A DNA stretch of 64,000 nt from Enterocloster aldenensis. Lineage in GTDB: Bacteria; Bacillota; Clostridia; Lachnospirales; Lachnospiraceae. The DNA lies in contig NZ_QVEX01000009.1 in the NCBI RefSeq assembly GCF_003434055.1, forward strand, positions 1-64,000. The letters run 5' to 3'. Below, piece by piece: positions 43,077-51,093 of the stretch. Below the pieces are notes generated by a model, which worked only from the letters and a program-made list of their open reading frames with translations, was not told the DNA's origin and searched no databases. The position numbers were made by a program, and so were the translations under genes. How positions within the stretch are numbered: the stretch's first letter is position 1; every line of letters starts with the position of its first letter.

Positions 43077-44687
43077 TTACTTTCTCTTAATGCGAAGATT
43101 CCTTCCGTAATATCCGCCTAAGGGCTTTCCATCCCTTAAAGCAACATTGCCGTTGACCATGCAGAGCCACAGTCCCTCGGCCATCCTGGCAGGGTCAGGG
43201 AATGTGGCGTTGTCCCTAAACCGCGCCGGGTCAAATATGTTCACATCCGCATAACATCCCTCGGCAAGCCTTCCGCGTCCCTCAAGCTTCATGCGGTCCG
43301 CGGGCAGGGAGGTCATTTTCATGACTGCCTGTTCCATGGTAAGGATGCCCCGCTCCCTTACATATTCCCGGATGATTTTTGGAAATGCACCGTACATCCT
43401 GGGATGGGGCGTATTGGTGTCCGCATAGATGGAATCCGATATGACCACGGAATAGGGAAGCCTGGCCACCGTGTCAATGTCTTCCTGGCACATGCTCATG
43501 TTAATGATGGCGGTCCTTCCGTCCTCATCGTGCATCAGCCAGGCCGCGAAGGCCGCGGCATCCTCAAACCCAAATGTCCTGGCTGCTTCCGTCACGGTCA
43601 TCCCAAGGTACTTTTCATTATGCTTCCTCACAACCCCGGATATAAGTATCCTGTCCCATCCAAGGGTGATTGCAAAGTTATCCCAGTCATCATAGGTCAC
43701 GCTGCAGGCTTTCCTGAACTCAGCAATACCCTCAGGCGTGCCCATGCGCTTTAACGCACGGTTCATGTCCCCCTGCACGTACACAGGCGGGATCATGGTG
43801 GTCAGGGCAGTGGAACCTCCCTCATATGGATAGAAATCGCAGGTCACATCCTGTCCCTTGGCCCTTGCCTCTTCTATCAGCCCGATGGCCCTGTGGATAT
43901 CCTTTCCCCAATTGGCCATGCCGCAGGATTTGAAGTGGCTGATTTCCACGGCGCAGCCTGCCTTCCTGCCAATCTCAATCATTTCCTTCACGCTGTCCAC
44001 CATGCTGTCGCCCTCCCCCCGTATATGGGCGGTCACGACCCTGCCGTAACGTCCCACCGGCTCCAGCAGCCTGGCAAACTCATCCGTTGTACTGTAGCAT
44101 TCCGGAAGGTACATGATGCCCACGGACACGCCCGCGGCCCCCTCCTTCATGGCATCCTCCACCAAGGCCCTGGCCTCAGCCATCTCCTTGTCCGTGAACG
44201 GGGTGTCGGCAAATCCCTTGACCGTTATCTTCACTGCCCCGGTCCCTATCATGGACCCAAAGTTCACCGGAAGCCCTGTCTTATCCAGCGCTTCCATATA
44301 GTCATGATAGGTGCGGATCCGGTTGTCCTTAATGGGCCCCAGCACCGGCTCATCGAATTCATACATCTCCTTTGCGCGCACCGGGTCCGCGCTGGCCGGC
44401 GTCATGGAGATGCCGCAGTTGCCCACCACGGTGGTTGTAATGCCCTGGGTCAGCAGGACATCCCCAAAATCAGGGCTGATAAATGGCTTGGCATCACAGT
44501 GGCGGTGTATGTCAATAAATCCGGGCGTCACCGCCCTTCCTGCCGCATCCACCACCAGATCCGCTTCCCGGCAGATGGTTTCCCCAATCCGTTCAATCCT
44601 GTCATCCTTTATATATATATCAGCCTTTTTGGGTGCATTTCCCAGGCCGTCGTATACCAATCCGTTTTTTATTAATGTAGAAGCCAT
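43077..44687 (-). CDS. N-acyl-D-amino-acid deacylase (D-aminoacylase family)
   Basis: This 536-residue amidohydrolase has HRHCD (His61, His63) and VVGNCGIS with the metal-binding Cys91 typical of D-aminoacylases. VTAHIRGEGDSM and AVEISHFKSCG carry the His ligands, and VVISDSIYADTNTPHPRMYG holds the catalytic Asp. The family removes acyl groups from N-acyl-D-amino acids. N-acetyl-D-glucosaminate is chemically such a compound (alpha carbon of D configuration), which suits the downstream KDG kinase and aldolase better than a plain amino acid would. The start overlaps the regulator stop (TAATG). Confidence 0.87.
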   Translation of the reverse strand: MASTLIKNGLVYDGLGNAPKKADIYIKDDRIERIGETICREADLVVDAAGRAVTPGFIDIHRHCDAKPFISPDFGDVLLTQGITTTVVGNCGISMTPASADPVRAKEMYEFDEPVLGPIKDNRIRTYHDYMEALDKTGLPVNFGSMIGTGAVKITVKGFADTPFTDKEMAEARALVEDAMKEGAAGVSVGIMYLPECYSTTDEFARLLEPVGRYGRVVTAHIRGEGDSMVDSVKEMIEIGRKAGCAVEISHFKSCGMANWGKDIHRAIGLIEEARAKGQDVTCDFYPYEGGSTALTTMIPPVYVQGDMNRALKRMGTPEGIAEFRKACSVTYDDWDNFAITLGWDRILISGVVRKHNEKYLGMTVTEAARTFGFEDAAAFAAWLMHDEDGRTAIINMSMCQEDIDTVARLPYSVVISDSIYADTNTPHPRMYGAFPKIIREYVRERGILTMEQAVMKMTSLPADRMKLEGRGRLAEGCYADVNIFDPARFRDNATFPDPARMAEGLWLCMVNGNVALRDGKPLGGYYGRNLRIKRK

Positions 44688-45346
44688 TATCCGTCTTCCC
44701 CGCTTTCCTTTGTCCCATTTCCTTCGTTCAGATAATTGTACACAGTAAACCGGGAGATGCCAAGGAAGTCCGCCACCTTTTCAGCTGATTTCTTAATGAG
44801 GAACGCACCCTTTTCATCCAGATAGCGGACCACTGCCACCTTGTCTTCCTTGGTCAGCATGGCCAGCTGCCTGCCGGTGCTCTGTACCGCATCCTGCATC
44901 AGGGTGTCCAAAAGCTCGTCCACATTGGCGGTGAATACTTCCTTGGTGTTTGTCTCAGCGCCCTGACCGCTCAGGGCCCTCATGGCTGCCTCGCCAATCA
45001 TAAGGCCTGTAATATCAAGGTTGATGCAGAGGCTTCCCTCTACCTTGCCATCCTCGCCCATGAAATACTTGCTGGAGGTGCGCAGCGTCCTGCCGTCCTT
45101 TGTATAGTTGATATAACCATACTGGTCTTCAGGCATGGCTGTCCCCCTCAGTATCTCCAGGCCCGCATTGGTGCCGCCCCCGCCTACCTCACGGCCCGTC
45201 ACATGGCCGTTATAGATGGACACGATCGTGCGGTCATATGGCAGCGTCAGGTCGTGGAGCACCACCTCACAGTTCGTCCCGAACTGGATGGCAATACACT
45301 TTGCCAGACTGTCAAGAACCTCGAAATTATCTTTTACAAACCCCAT
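44687..45346 (-). CDS. YheO/DauR-like regulator (PAS-type sensor plus HTH)
   Basis: The protein has 219 residues from the ATG at 45346, seven bases after GGGAGA. Residues about 5-120 form the YheO-like PAS domain (CIAIQFGTNCEVVLHDLTLPYD to SLCINLDITGLM). The C-terminal helix-turn-helix contains KSAEKVADFLGISRFTVYNYL. In Pseudomonas the relative DauR controls D-arginine use, so a D-amino-acid-like signal is plausible. It is inside the operon it probably regulates, with candidate sites at 46989-47150. Confidence 0.85.
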   Translation of the reverse strand: MGFVKDNFEVLDSLAKCIAIQFGTNCEVVLHDLTLPYDRTIVSIYNGHVTGREVGGGGTNAGLEILRGTAMPEDQYGYINYTKDGRTLRTSSKYFMGEDGKVEGSLCINLDITGLMIGEAAMRALSGQGAETNTKEVFTANVDELLDTLMQDAVQSTGRQLAMLTKEDKVAVVRYLDEKGAFLIKKSAEKVADFLGISRFTVYNYLNEGNGTKESGEDG

Positions 45347-45406
45347 GAACCTATCTCCCTTCAAGCCTTAAGGCATCAGGACTTAATCCCGATGCCCGGC
45401 TGATGC

Positions 45407-46912
45407 TTATTTTACAGCTCCTCTTGATTCCACAACCAGAGCCAGTCTTTCCTCTTCAGACATTTCCTCTTTCTTTGTACATAAGGAAACAATCACTTCC
45501 GCTGCAAGGGCTACCAGTGTTGCAGGAATGGCAGGTCCGGTGAAAATGCCTGCCACCGCGCCGGAGAATGCAGGGACCGCCAGATACAGGACGCCGAACA
45601 GGGTTCCCACGCCTACCGAAGCAATGCCTCCCTGCCAGGTGGCGCGTTTCCAGCATGCGCCTAACAGCATGGCAATGGATACGCCCGGAATGATGGAGCC
45701 GATTACATTGCTGATGTAGCTCATGACATCCTTTGCAAACAAGGTTGCAAAGAAGGCAAGGAGCAGGGTTGCCACGGTGGCTACCCGTGAATATTTGCCA
45801 ACCTTCTCATCCTCCAGCTGCCGGCCGGTGAGGATCGGGTAGATGTCCTGTATCAATATGGTTACTCCTGCGATTGCATCGGAGTCACCGGAGGACATGG
45901 TTGCGGACAGGCCGGAAATCATGAACATAAGACCCAGGACCGGTCCTAACACAACGGTTGCGATATAGGTAAATGCAAAATCCGGCTGTTCCAGCACTGC
46001 CTGCGCGCCTGTATTGGTTGCGATTGTAAATGCCGCCATACCAATAATAGCAGGAAGAAGGGAGAAAATCAACAGCAGCCAGCCAGAAAGGCTCAAAGCC
46101 CGGATTGCGGTCTTGTCATCCTTGGCCGTGTAGATACGCATACGGTATGTAGGCGTGCCCAGACAGGGGATGGCAATGGAGAACATCAGTGAGAACAGCG
46201 CCATGCCTCCCATGGACTCAACACCGTAAAAGCTTAAGTTGCCTGCCTTGCCGGCTTCGGTGATGGTCCCGGATATGGTCCCCCATCCGCCTGCCATGGG
46301 AATGGCAATGGCTGTGATGGCGATGAATCCGATTACAAGCACGGTCAGCTGGATCAGGTCTGTCCATACAACCGCCAGATATCCGCCGATGATAACGTAG
46401 ATTCCAAATGCAAGCACTGCCACCAGCTTGGAGGTGGTCAGGTCCATTCCGGTTACATAGCTTAAATAGGTAGCCCCTCCATTGATATGGTTCCCCAGCC
46501 ATACAACCTCTATGATGTACATCATGAAACTCATGACAGCTTTGACCATCTTATTGCCATTGTAATGGAACTGTGCTTCCTCAGCCATGGTCAGCAGGTT
46601 CTTGGCCCTTAGCTTGGACTTCTTGGCTACCAGTACCAGGGCCAGGATCCCAAGGGCGGCGCCCATACCATAGGCAGAACCGCCAAAACCATTCTTAAAC
46701 CCGTTGGCCGTTGCCCCGATGGACGAGCCTGTACCGATAAGGGTGGCGCCCATGGTGGCAAAAATAAGATACATGGGCATCTTACCTCCGCCTGTAAGGT
46801 AATCTTTTCCTTTGGATTTGCCCTTGCTGCAGATAATGCCTACCACAATCATTAAAAGCACATAAAGCATGAATCCAATAATAAAGAATGTTGCATGGGT
46901 CTTTGTTAACAT
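45407..46912 (-). CDS. Sodium:solute symporter (SSS family)
   Basis: The protein has 501 residues with about 13 membrane helices. The N-terminal region has YLTGGGKMPMYLIFATMGAT and GSSIGATANGFKNG, typical of the pantothenate/proline/sialic-acid type carriers; a conserved SGLSATMSSGDSDAIAG segment resembles the sodium-site helix. It imports a small solute with sodium. As first gene of the deacylase/kinase/aldolase operon it probably brings in the pathway substrate. A sodium coupling fits with the sodium-type V-ATPase in this window. RBS AAGGAGGAAGAGT. Confidence 0.9.
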   Translation of the reverse strand: MLTKTHATFFIIGFMLYVLLMIVVGIICSKGKSKGKDYLTGGGKMPMYLIFATMGATLIGTGSSIGATANGFKNGFGGSAYGMGAALGILALVLVAKKSKLRAKNLLTMAEEAQFHYNGNKMVKAVMSFMMYIIEVVWLGNHINGGATYLSYVTGMDLTTSKLVAVLAFGIYVIIGGYLAVVWTDLIQLTVLVIGFIAITAIAIPMAGGWGTISGTITEAGKAGNLSFYGVESMGGMALFSLMFSIAIPCLGTPTYRMRIYTAKDDKTAIRALSLSGWLLLIFSLLPAIIGMAAFTIATNTGAQAVLEQPDFAFTYIATVVLGPVLGLMFMISGLSATMSSGDSDAIAGVTILIQDIYPILTGRQLEDEKVGKYSRVATVATLLLAFFATLFAKDVMSYISNVIGSIIPGVSIAMLLGACWKRATWQGGIASVGVGTLFGVLYLAVPAFSGAVAGIFTGPAIPATLVALAAEVIVSLCTKKEEMSEEERLALVVESRGAVK

Positions 46913-46988
46913 ACTCTTCCTCCTTTGTATTATAAATGGATAGTGTCACACAGGATTGTTGGACCTGTTTCTGAATTCTGCCAAATTT

Positions 46989-47150
46989 TTGAACGGTTCA
47001 ACAATTTGTTTAACCCCATTGTAATAAGCTTTAAACAAATTGTCAATATGTTTTTTGACTTTTTTGTGCACTTTTTTCTTTATCCCCATATTATGTCTAG
47101 CTTTTTTGCATATATTTTTATTTTTAGCCTTGTAAGCTTCAACAATTTGT
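46989..47150. promoter_or_regulatory. Repeated 13-bp sites in the divergent control region
   Basis: TTCAACAATTTGT occurs at 46997-47009 and again at 47138-47150. An inverted partner, TTAAACAAATTG, is at 47031-47042, making a perfect 12-bp inverted repeat with 47002-47013. TTGAACGGTTCAA (46989-47001) is a further palindrome. The sites lie between the symporter operon and the PLP-enzyme/ridA operon and could co-regulate both, most simply by the YheO/DauR-like protein. The 299-base gap 46913-47211 holds no gene. Confidence 0.55.
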
Positions 47151-47211
47151 GTTATAACCATAATGAACAGTGTTTCTGGTTCTGCCGAGTTCAGATGAGA
47201 AGGAGGTTGTT

Positions 47212-48336
47212 ATGGAAAATCATTATAAGTTTGAAGAATCCAAGGATGTAATCACCCCGGCCCTGGTCTATTACCTGGATATCATTAAAGAAAATATTAA
47301 GAAGGCAGTGGACCTGGCCGGCGGACCCGGATATCTGTGGCCCCATGTAAAGACCCACAAGATGGCGCAGATGGTCCGCCTTCAGATGGAAGCCGGCATA
47401 ACCCGTTTTAAGTGCGCCACCATAGCGGAAGCAGAGATGGCAGCCAGCTGCGGGGCAGCCCATGTCCTTGTGGCATACCCTCTGGTAGGTCCGAATATCA
47501 GCCGTTTCATCCAACTGATGCAAACCTACCCCCAGGTCTGTTTCTGGGCAGTGGGTGACAATGAGGGACAGGTACGCGCCCTTGGGCAGCAATGCTCCAA
47601 AGCCGGTCTCAGGGCCAATGTCCTGGTGGATGTGAACCTGGGCATGGACCGCACCGGCGTACCGGTTCAGGATACAGGTGCATTCTTCATGGAGTGCGCT
47701 TTGATGGACGGTATCTCCATGATGGGGCTTCACTGTTATGATGGCCACCGCACCGAGCATGACTTTGACCGGCGCAAGAAGGAAACAGACGCAAGCGCTG
47801 CCCAGATCCAGGCAATCTCAAGCAGCCTGTGTGAAAAAGGCTACTCCTGCAGGACCCTGGTATTGGGCGGTTCCCCTTCCATGCCATGTTATGTGGATTT
47901 TCCCAGGACACAGTATGAGGTGTACCTCTCCCCGGGTACCTATTTCGTCAACGACTATGGGTATACAATGAAGTATCCGGACCTTGTGTTCACTCCGGGC
48001 GCAGCCATCATGACCAGGGTCATCAGCTGTCCGGTGAAAGGGCATTTTACACTGGACCTGGGATATAAGGGGATTGCCTCTGACCCGGAAGGGACCCGGG
48101 GCGTCATTGCCGGGATGGAACATGTCAGGGAACTGTTCCAGAGCGAGGAACATTGGGCCTTTTGCATGGAACCCGGATACGAAGACCAGTGCCCCGGGGT
48201 GGGGGATGAACTTTTCGTGGTGCCCACCCATATCTGCCCCACAAGCGCCCTGTATCCATCCGTACCGGTGGTGGAAAAGGGACATATCCGCCATACTTGG
48301 GAAGTAACAGCCAGAAACCGTAAAATAAACATTTGA
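47212..48336 (+). CDS. D-serine dehydratase/D-threonine aldolase-like PLP enzyme (fold III)
   Basis: The protein has 374 residues from the ATG at 47212 (AAGGAGGTTGTT upstream). The N-terminal alanine-racemase-type barrel has the PLP Lys47 in WPHVKTHK. The C-terminal beta domain carries the zinc-type His-x-Cys at 340-342 (PTHICPTS), as in DSD1-type D-serine dehydratases. Such enzymes act on beta-hydroxy D-amino acids, either eliminating water to give a keto acid and ammonia, or cleaving the C-C bond. D-glucosaminate is a beta-hydroxy D-amino acid. RidA directly downstream supports an imine/enamine product, that is, dehydration. Confidence 0.85.
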   Translation: MENHYKFEESKDVITPALVYYLDIIKENIKKAVDLAGGPGYLWPHVKTHKMAQMVRLQMEAGITRFKCATIAEAEMAASCGAAHVLVAYPLVGPNISRFIQLMQTYPQVCFWAVGDNEGQVRALGQQCSKAGLRANVLVDVNLGMDRTGVPVQDTGAFFMECALMDGISMMGLHCYDGHRTEHDFDRRKKETDASAAQIQAISSSLCEKGYSCRTLVLGGSPSMPCYVDFPRTQYEVYLSPGTYFVNDYGYTMKYPDLVFTPGAAIMTRVISCPVKGHFTLDLGYKGIASDPEGTRGVIAGMEHVRELFQSEEHWAFCMEPGYEDQCPGVGDELFVVPTHICPTSALYPSVPVVEKGHIRHTWEVTARNRKINI

Positions 48337-48354
48337 TTGAAAGGAAATAATACT

Positions 48355-48822
48355 ATGGCAAACGTATATGACAAATTAAACGAAAAAGGAATCACCCTTC
48401 CCGCGCCGCCGCCAAAGGGCGGTGTTTATACACCGGTCCAGGAATTCGGGACAAACCTTTTATACTGCTCAGGCTGCGGCCCTGACTTAGGAAACGGCAA
48501 TACCGTGGTCGGCAAATTAGGAAAGGACCTGACCGTTGAGGAAGGACAGAAGGCCGCCTATAACTGCATGCTGAACCTTCTGGCAAACATTGAGGCCAAA
48601 ACCGGCGACCTGAACAAAATCAAACGTTTCGTAAAAGTGCTGGGTTTTGTGAACAGCGCAGATGATTTTACCCAGCAGCCCCAGGTGGTAAACGGCGCTT
48701 CCAACCTGCTTGTTGACCTGTTCGGCGAGGAAGCGGGCTGCCCGGCCCGTTCCGCCATCGGTACCAATGCACTTCCCGGGGGAATTGCATGTGAAATCGA
48801 AGTCCTGGTGGAAGTGGAATAA
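48355..48822 (+). CDS. ridA: RidA-family enamine/imine deaminase
   Basis: The protein has 155 residues from the ATG at 48355 (AAAGGAAATAATACT upstream); TTG at 48337 is less likely. It is of the YjgF/RidA fold in the longer subgroup (N-terminal LNEKGITLPAPPPKGG, GKLGKDLTVEEGQKAAYNCMLNLLA, and VLGFVNSADDF). The conserved Arg of classical RidA is expected in GCPARSAIG. It hydrolyses 2-imino acids to keto acids and would finish the PLP enzyme's reaction. It is 18 bases after the PLP gene. Its last eight codons match the first unit of a tandem repeat. Confidence 0.88.
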   Translation: MANVYDKLNEKGITLPAPPPKGGVYTPVQEFGTNLLYCSGCGPDLGNGNTVVGKLGKDLTVEEGQKAAYNCMLNLLANIEAKTGDLNKIKRFVKVLGFVNSADDFTQQPQVVNGASNLLVDLFGEEAGCPARSAIGTNALPGGIACEIEVLVEVE

Positions 48823-48891
48823 GAAATCCTGATGGAAGCAGGATAAAATCCTGTTGGAAACAGAATAAAAATCCTGCCAAAGGCGGAATAC
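48799..48891. repeat. 24-bp tandem repeat from the end of ridA
   Basis: Four units derive from GAAGTCCTGGTGGAAGTGGA-ATAA, the last codons and stop of ridA. Each later unit keeps a TAA at its end, so extra copies do not lengthen the protein. Confidence 0.75.
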
Positions 48892-48920
48892 TACAGCATA
48901 TTGCAAGTCCTTATGTACTA

Positions 48921-48985
48921 AAAAAACTCCTGTATACGGGAAACACGGCATTTTGCCGCCAACTTCCCGTACAGGAGCTTTTAAT
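48921..48985. terminator. Bidirectional terminator between ridA and the 4Fe-4S gene
   Basis: CTCCTGTATACGGGAA pairs with TTCCCGTACAGGAG; an inner CGGCATTTTGCCG hairpin lies in the loop. A and T runs flank both sides, suiting the two convergent genes. Confidence 0.8.
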
Positions 48986-49008
48986 TTTATAGTTTAATCA
49001 ATCTCTTC

Positions 49009-49830
49009 TCATGACCGAAACGGCTTTTTCCAATGGATTGCATCCACACTGCATTCCTTCATGCATTCCCCGCACTGGATACATTCCATATCCCCAACAT
49101 TCCTAATATCCATCCTGCAGGTGCGCACGCACCTGCCGCAGTTGGTACAGGCGCCTTCATCTATCCTTACCCCCAGCATTGCCACCGGGGCAAAAAGGGA
49201 ATAGATTGCCCCAAGAGGGCAGAGGAAACGGCAGAAGCTTCTGTAAATAAAACATGCGCTGATGAGGATGACAGCCATCACAAACACTTTCCAGGAAAAC
49301 AGCGCCCCTGCAAGGCTGCCCAGCGATTCGTCCAGGAGCACCAGCGGTATACCGCCTTCCAGGGTTCCTGCGGGACATATGTATTTGCAGAACGCAGGCA
49401 CCGGAAGCCTTGTGGCCATCTTAAGTATAATGGGGAGCAGGATTACAAATACAATCAGTATCATGTACTTCAATTTGGATAATACCCGGGTAAACCGGCT
49501 CTTCTTAAGTTTGGGGACAGGAATTTTATAAAGCAGTTCCTGCACAAGCCCGAAGGGGCACAGGAAACCGCATATGGTCCTTCCCAGCGTGACCCCAAGA
49601 AGCAGCAGCACCCCCAGTATATAAAAGGGTATCTTCCGGTCCAATGCCGCCAGGGAGTTCTGAAGCGTTCCCAGCGGGCATGAACCCACCGCGCCTGGAC
49701 ATGAGTAGCAGTTAAGCCCAGGCACGCATAAGCCCTTGGCCTTGCCCTGGTAGATGGATACCTGGGCAAATCCCTTCAGGTTCAGGTTATATAGTAATGC
49801 AGAACAAAGCTGTATCAGCCGCCTTTTCAT
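49009..49830 (-). CDS. Membrane 4Fe-4S protein (NapH/CcoG-like)
   Basis: The protein has 273 residues from the ATG at 49830. Membrane helices alternate with Cys motifs: NCYSCPGAVGSCPLG, ICGFLCPFG, CKYICPAGT and CRFLCPLGA (CxxxCP type). The C-terminus is ferredoxin-like with two clusters, CTNCGRCVRTC and CIQCGECMKEC. It likely carries electrons across or along the membrane. It follows the CXXC miniprotein and TlpA-like genes in one operon, so it may reduce thiols outside the cell, a role CcdA plays elsewhere. This role is inferred. Confidence 0.87.
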   Translation of the reverse strand: MKRRLIQLCSALLYNLNLKGFAQVSIYQGKAKGLCVPGLNCYSCPGAVGSCPLGTLQNSLAALDRKIPFYILGVLLLLGVTLGRTICGFLCPFGLVQELLYKIPVPKLKKSRFTRVLSKLKYMILIVFVILLPIILKMATRLPVPAFCKYICPAGTLEGGIPLVLLDESLGSLAGALFSWKVFVMAVILISACFIYRSFCRFLCPLGAIYSLFAPVAMLGVRIDEGACTNCGRCVRTCRMDIRNVGDMECIQCGECMKECSVDAIHWKKPFRS

Positions 49831-49843
49831 GGTCCTCATCCTT

Positions 49844-49993
49844 TCATCCGATTCCTATGCATTCCAGGCATACCCGTATGGCCTTGTGCAGGGTATCCTG
49901 ATATCCGCCCTGGTACAATCCGGTGCACAGGAATATGATTCCCAGAAAAAGAAGCAGGACAGCTATTTTATTCTGTCTTGTCATATGCCTCAT
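49844..49993 (-). CDS. CD1871A-type CXXC miniprotein (49 residues)
   Basis: The ATG at 49993 follows AAGGAGGTTTGTCCCAT; an in-frame ATG at 49984 is also possible. The protein has one membrane helix (residues about 10-27) and ends with the motif CLECIGIG, which marks the CD1871A family of clostridia. The Cys pair is suited to dithiol exchange. It ends 13 bases before the 4Fe-4S gene and lies downstream of a thioredoxin-like lipoprotein, so it may be the relay between them. It is too short for normal ORF cut-offs. Confidence 0.85.
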   Translation of the reverse strand: MRHMTRQNKIAVLLLFLGIIFLCTGLYQGGYQDTLHKAIRVCLECIGIG

Positions 49994-50032
49994 ATGGGAC
50001 AAACCTCCTTTTCACGTGTCTCCATAGCCAGG

Positions 50033-50145
50033 ACGTGCCCTGTCTGATAGTACGTGTCCTGTCTGATAGTACGTGCCCTGGCTGATAGTACGTGTCCTGG
50101 CTGATAGGACACGTACTGGCTGATAGGACACGTATTGGCTAATCA
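50033..50145. repeat. 19-bp tandem repeat, six units
   Basis: The units follow ACGTGTCCTGGCTGATAGT, with T/C changes in the first copies and ACACGTACTGGCTGATAGG in the last two. TACGTGTCC and GGACACGTA make a 9-bp inverted repeat at 50089-50115. The array fills the space between the TlpA-like and CXXC genes and could form hairpins in the mRNA. Confidence 0.9.
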
Positions 50146-50184
50146 TCCATCCCATCCCTGACACGCCCTGATATCCCTGTATCC

Positions 50185-51036
50185 TTATAACCCCAGCGCC
50201 TTTTTATACCTGTCGTACATGGTATCTGCGTCATATGCGCCTGTTGATACATGGGTAATCTTGCCATTGGCGTCAAGAACCACGGTATATGGTATGGAAT
50301 TGGATGGATAGAGCATGGCTACCTCATAATTTTCATCCAGCGCCACCGGGAAGGTGTATCCGTTCTCGTCCACAAAATCCTTTACCGTATCAGCATCATC
50401 CCCGCAGTTCACTGCAATAATGCCTATTTCATCCCCAAAGTCCTCTTTTAGACGCTCAAATGCAGGCATCTCCCTGACACATGGTCCGCACCAGGTTGCC
50501 CAGAAATTAATGATGACAGGCTTGCCTTTCAGGTCCGAGAGCGCGAGGCTGGAACCGTCAATCAGCTCTGCCGTGAAGTCAGGCGCCTTATTGCCTGCCT
50601 TTAAAGGCACGCCTGGCTGGGCCTCGATACCGCTGTCGCCCTCGCCCTGACCGGCGTCTGCCTGGGCTTCATCCGCCGCTGCCTCACCGGCGTCTGGCCG
50701 GGTCTCACCTGCCGCTGCCTCACCGTCTGTCTGTCCGGCGCCTTCCGGCGCTTTGTCTTTGGCTGCCTCACCGGCCCCCTGGCCAGCATCCGTCTTATCC
50801 TTATCTGCCGCGGCTTTCCCTGCAGCCCCGCCGGTCTGCCCGTCTCCTGGATTTCCTGCCGTTGTGCCTGCTGCTTCCTTCACATCCCCATCCGCCTGCG
50901 CAGCCGTTGTCTGTTCCCCACCTTTGCCCGCAGAACTGCATCCCGCAGTCTGAAGGGCCATACATATGGTCAGGGACAGTACCGCCCCCATCCTGACCGC
51001 TGATTTCCTATTTACCATAAAATACGGTTTCCTCAT
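50185..51036 (-). CDS. TlpA/ResA-like thiol-disulfide lipoprotein with long Ala/Gly/Asp linker
   Basis: The protein has 283 residues. The signal peptide ends in lipobox TAGC (Cys33). Residues about 40-140 are a low-complexity Ala/Gly/Asp/Glu/Lys linker with repeated GQGxGEA and TxPDAGEAAA blocks. The C-terminal 140 residues are a TlpA-type thioredoxin domain: NKAPDFTAELIDG, KPVIINFWATWCGPCVREMPAF with the CGPC active site, and cis-Pro in NSIPYTVV. It reduces or exchanges disulfides outside the membrane. The ATG follows GGGAGGAAATCTAT. It is the first gene of a redox operon with the CXXC miniprotein and 4Fe-4S protein. Confidence 0.88.
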   Translation of the reverse strand: MRKPYFMVNRKSAVRMGAVLSLTICMALQTAGCSSAGKGGEQTTAAQADGDVKEAAGTTAGNPGDGQTGGAAGKAAADKDKTDAGQGAGEAAKDKAPEGAGQTDGEAAAGETRPDAGEAAADEAQADAGQGEGDSGIEAQPGVPLKAGNKAPDFTAELIDGSSLALSDLKGKPVIINFWATWCGPCVREMPAFERLKEDFGDEIGIIAVNCGDDADTVKDFVDENGYTFPVALDENYEVAMLYPSNSIPYTVVLDANGKITHVSTGAYDADTMYDRYKKALGL

Positions 51037-51093
51037 ATAGATTTCCTCCCATCATTCCAAACCGCGCCATGTCCGTTCCGGCGCAGCCAGTGC

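Noticed and set aside
43893..44675. A 260-residue plus-strand frame opposite the deacylase
   Set aside because: It is His/Pro-rich antisense sequence with no family resemblance; the minus-strand deacylase has all catalytic motifs.
50033..50145. A second CRISPR-like or origin-type iteron array
   Set aside because: Units are directly adjacent and degenerate, and no replication gene is near.
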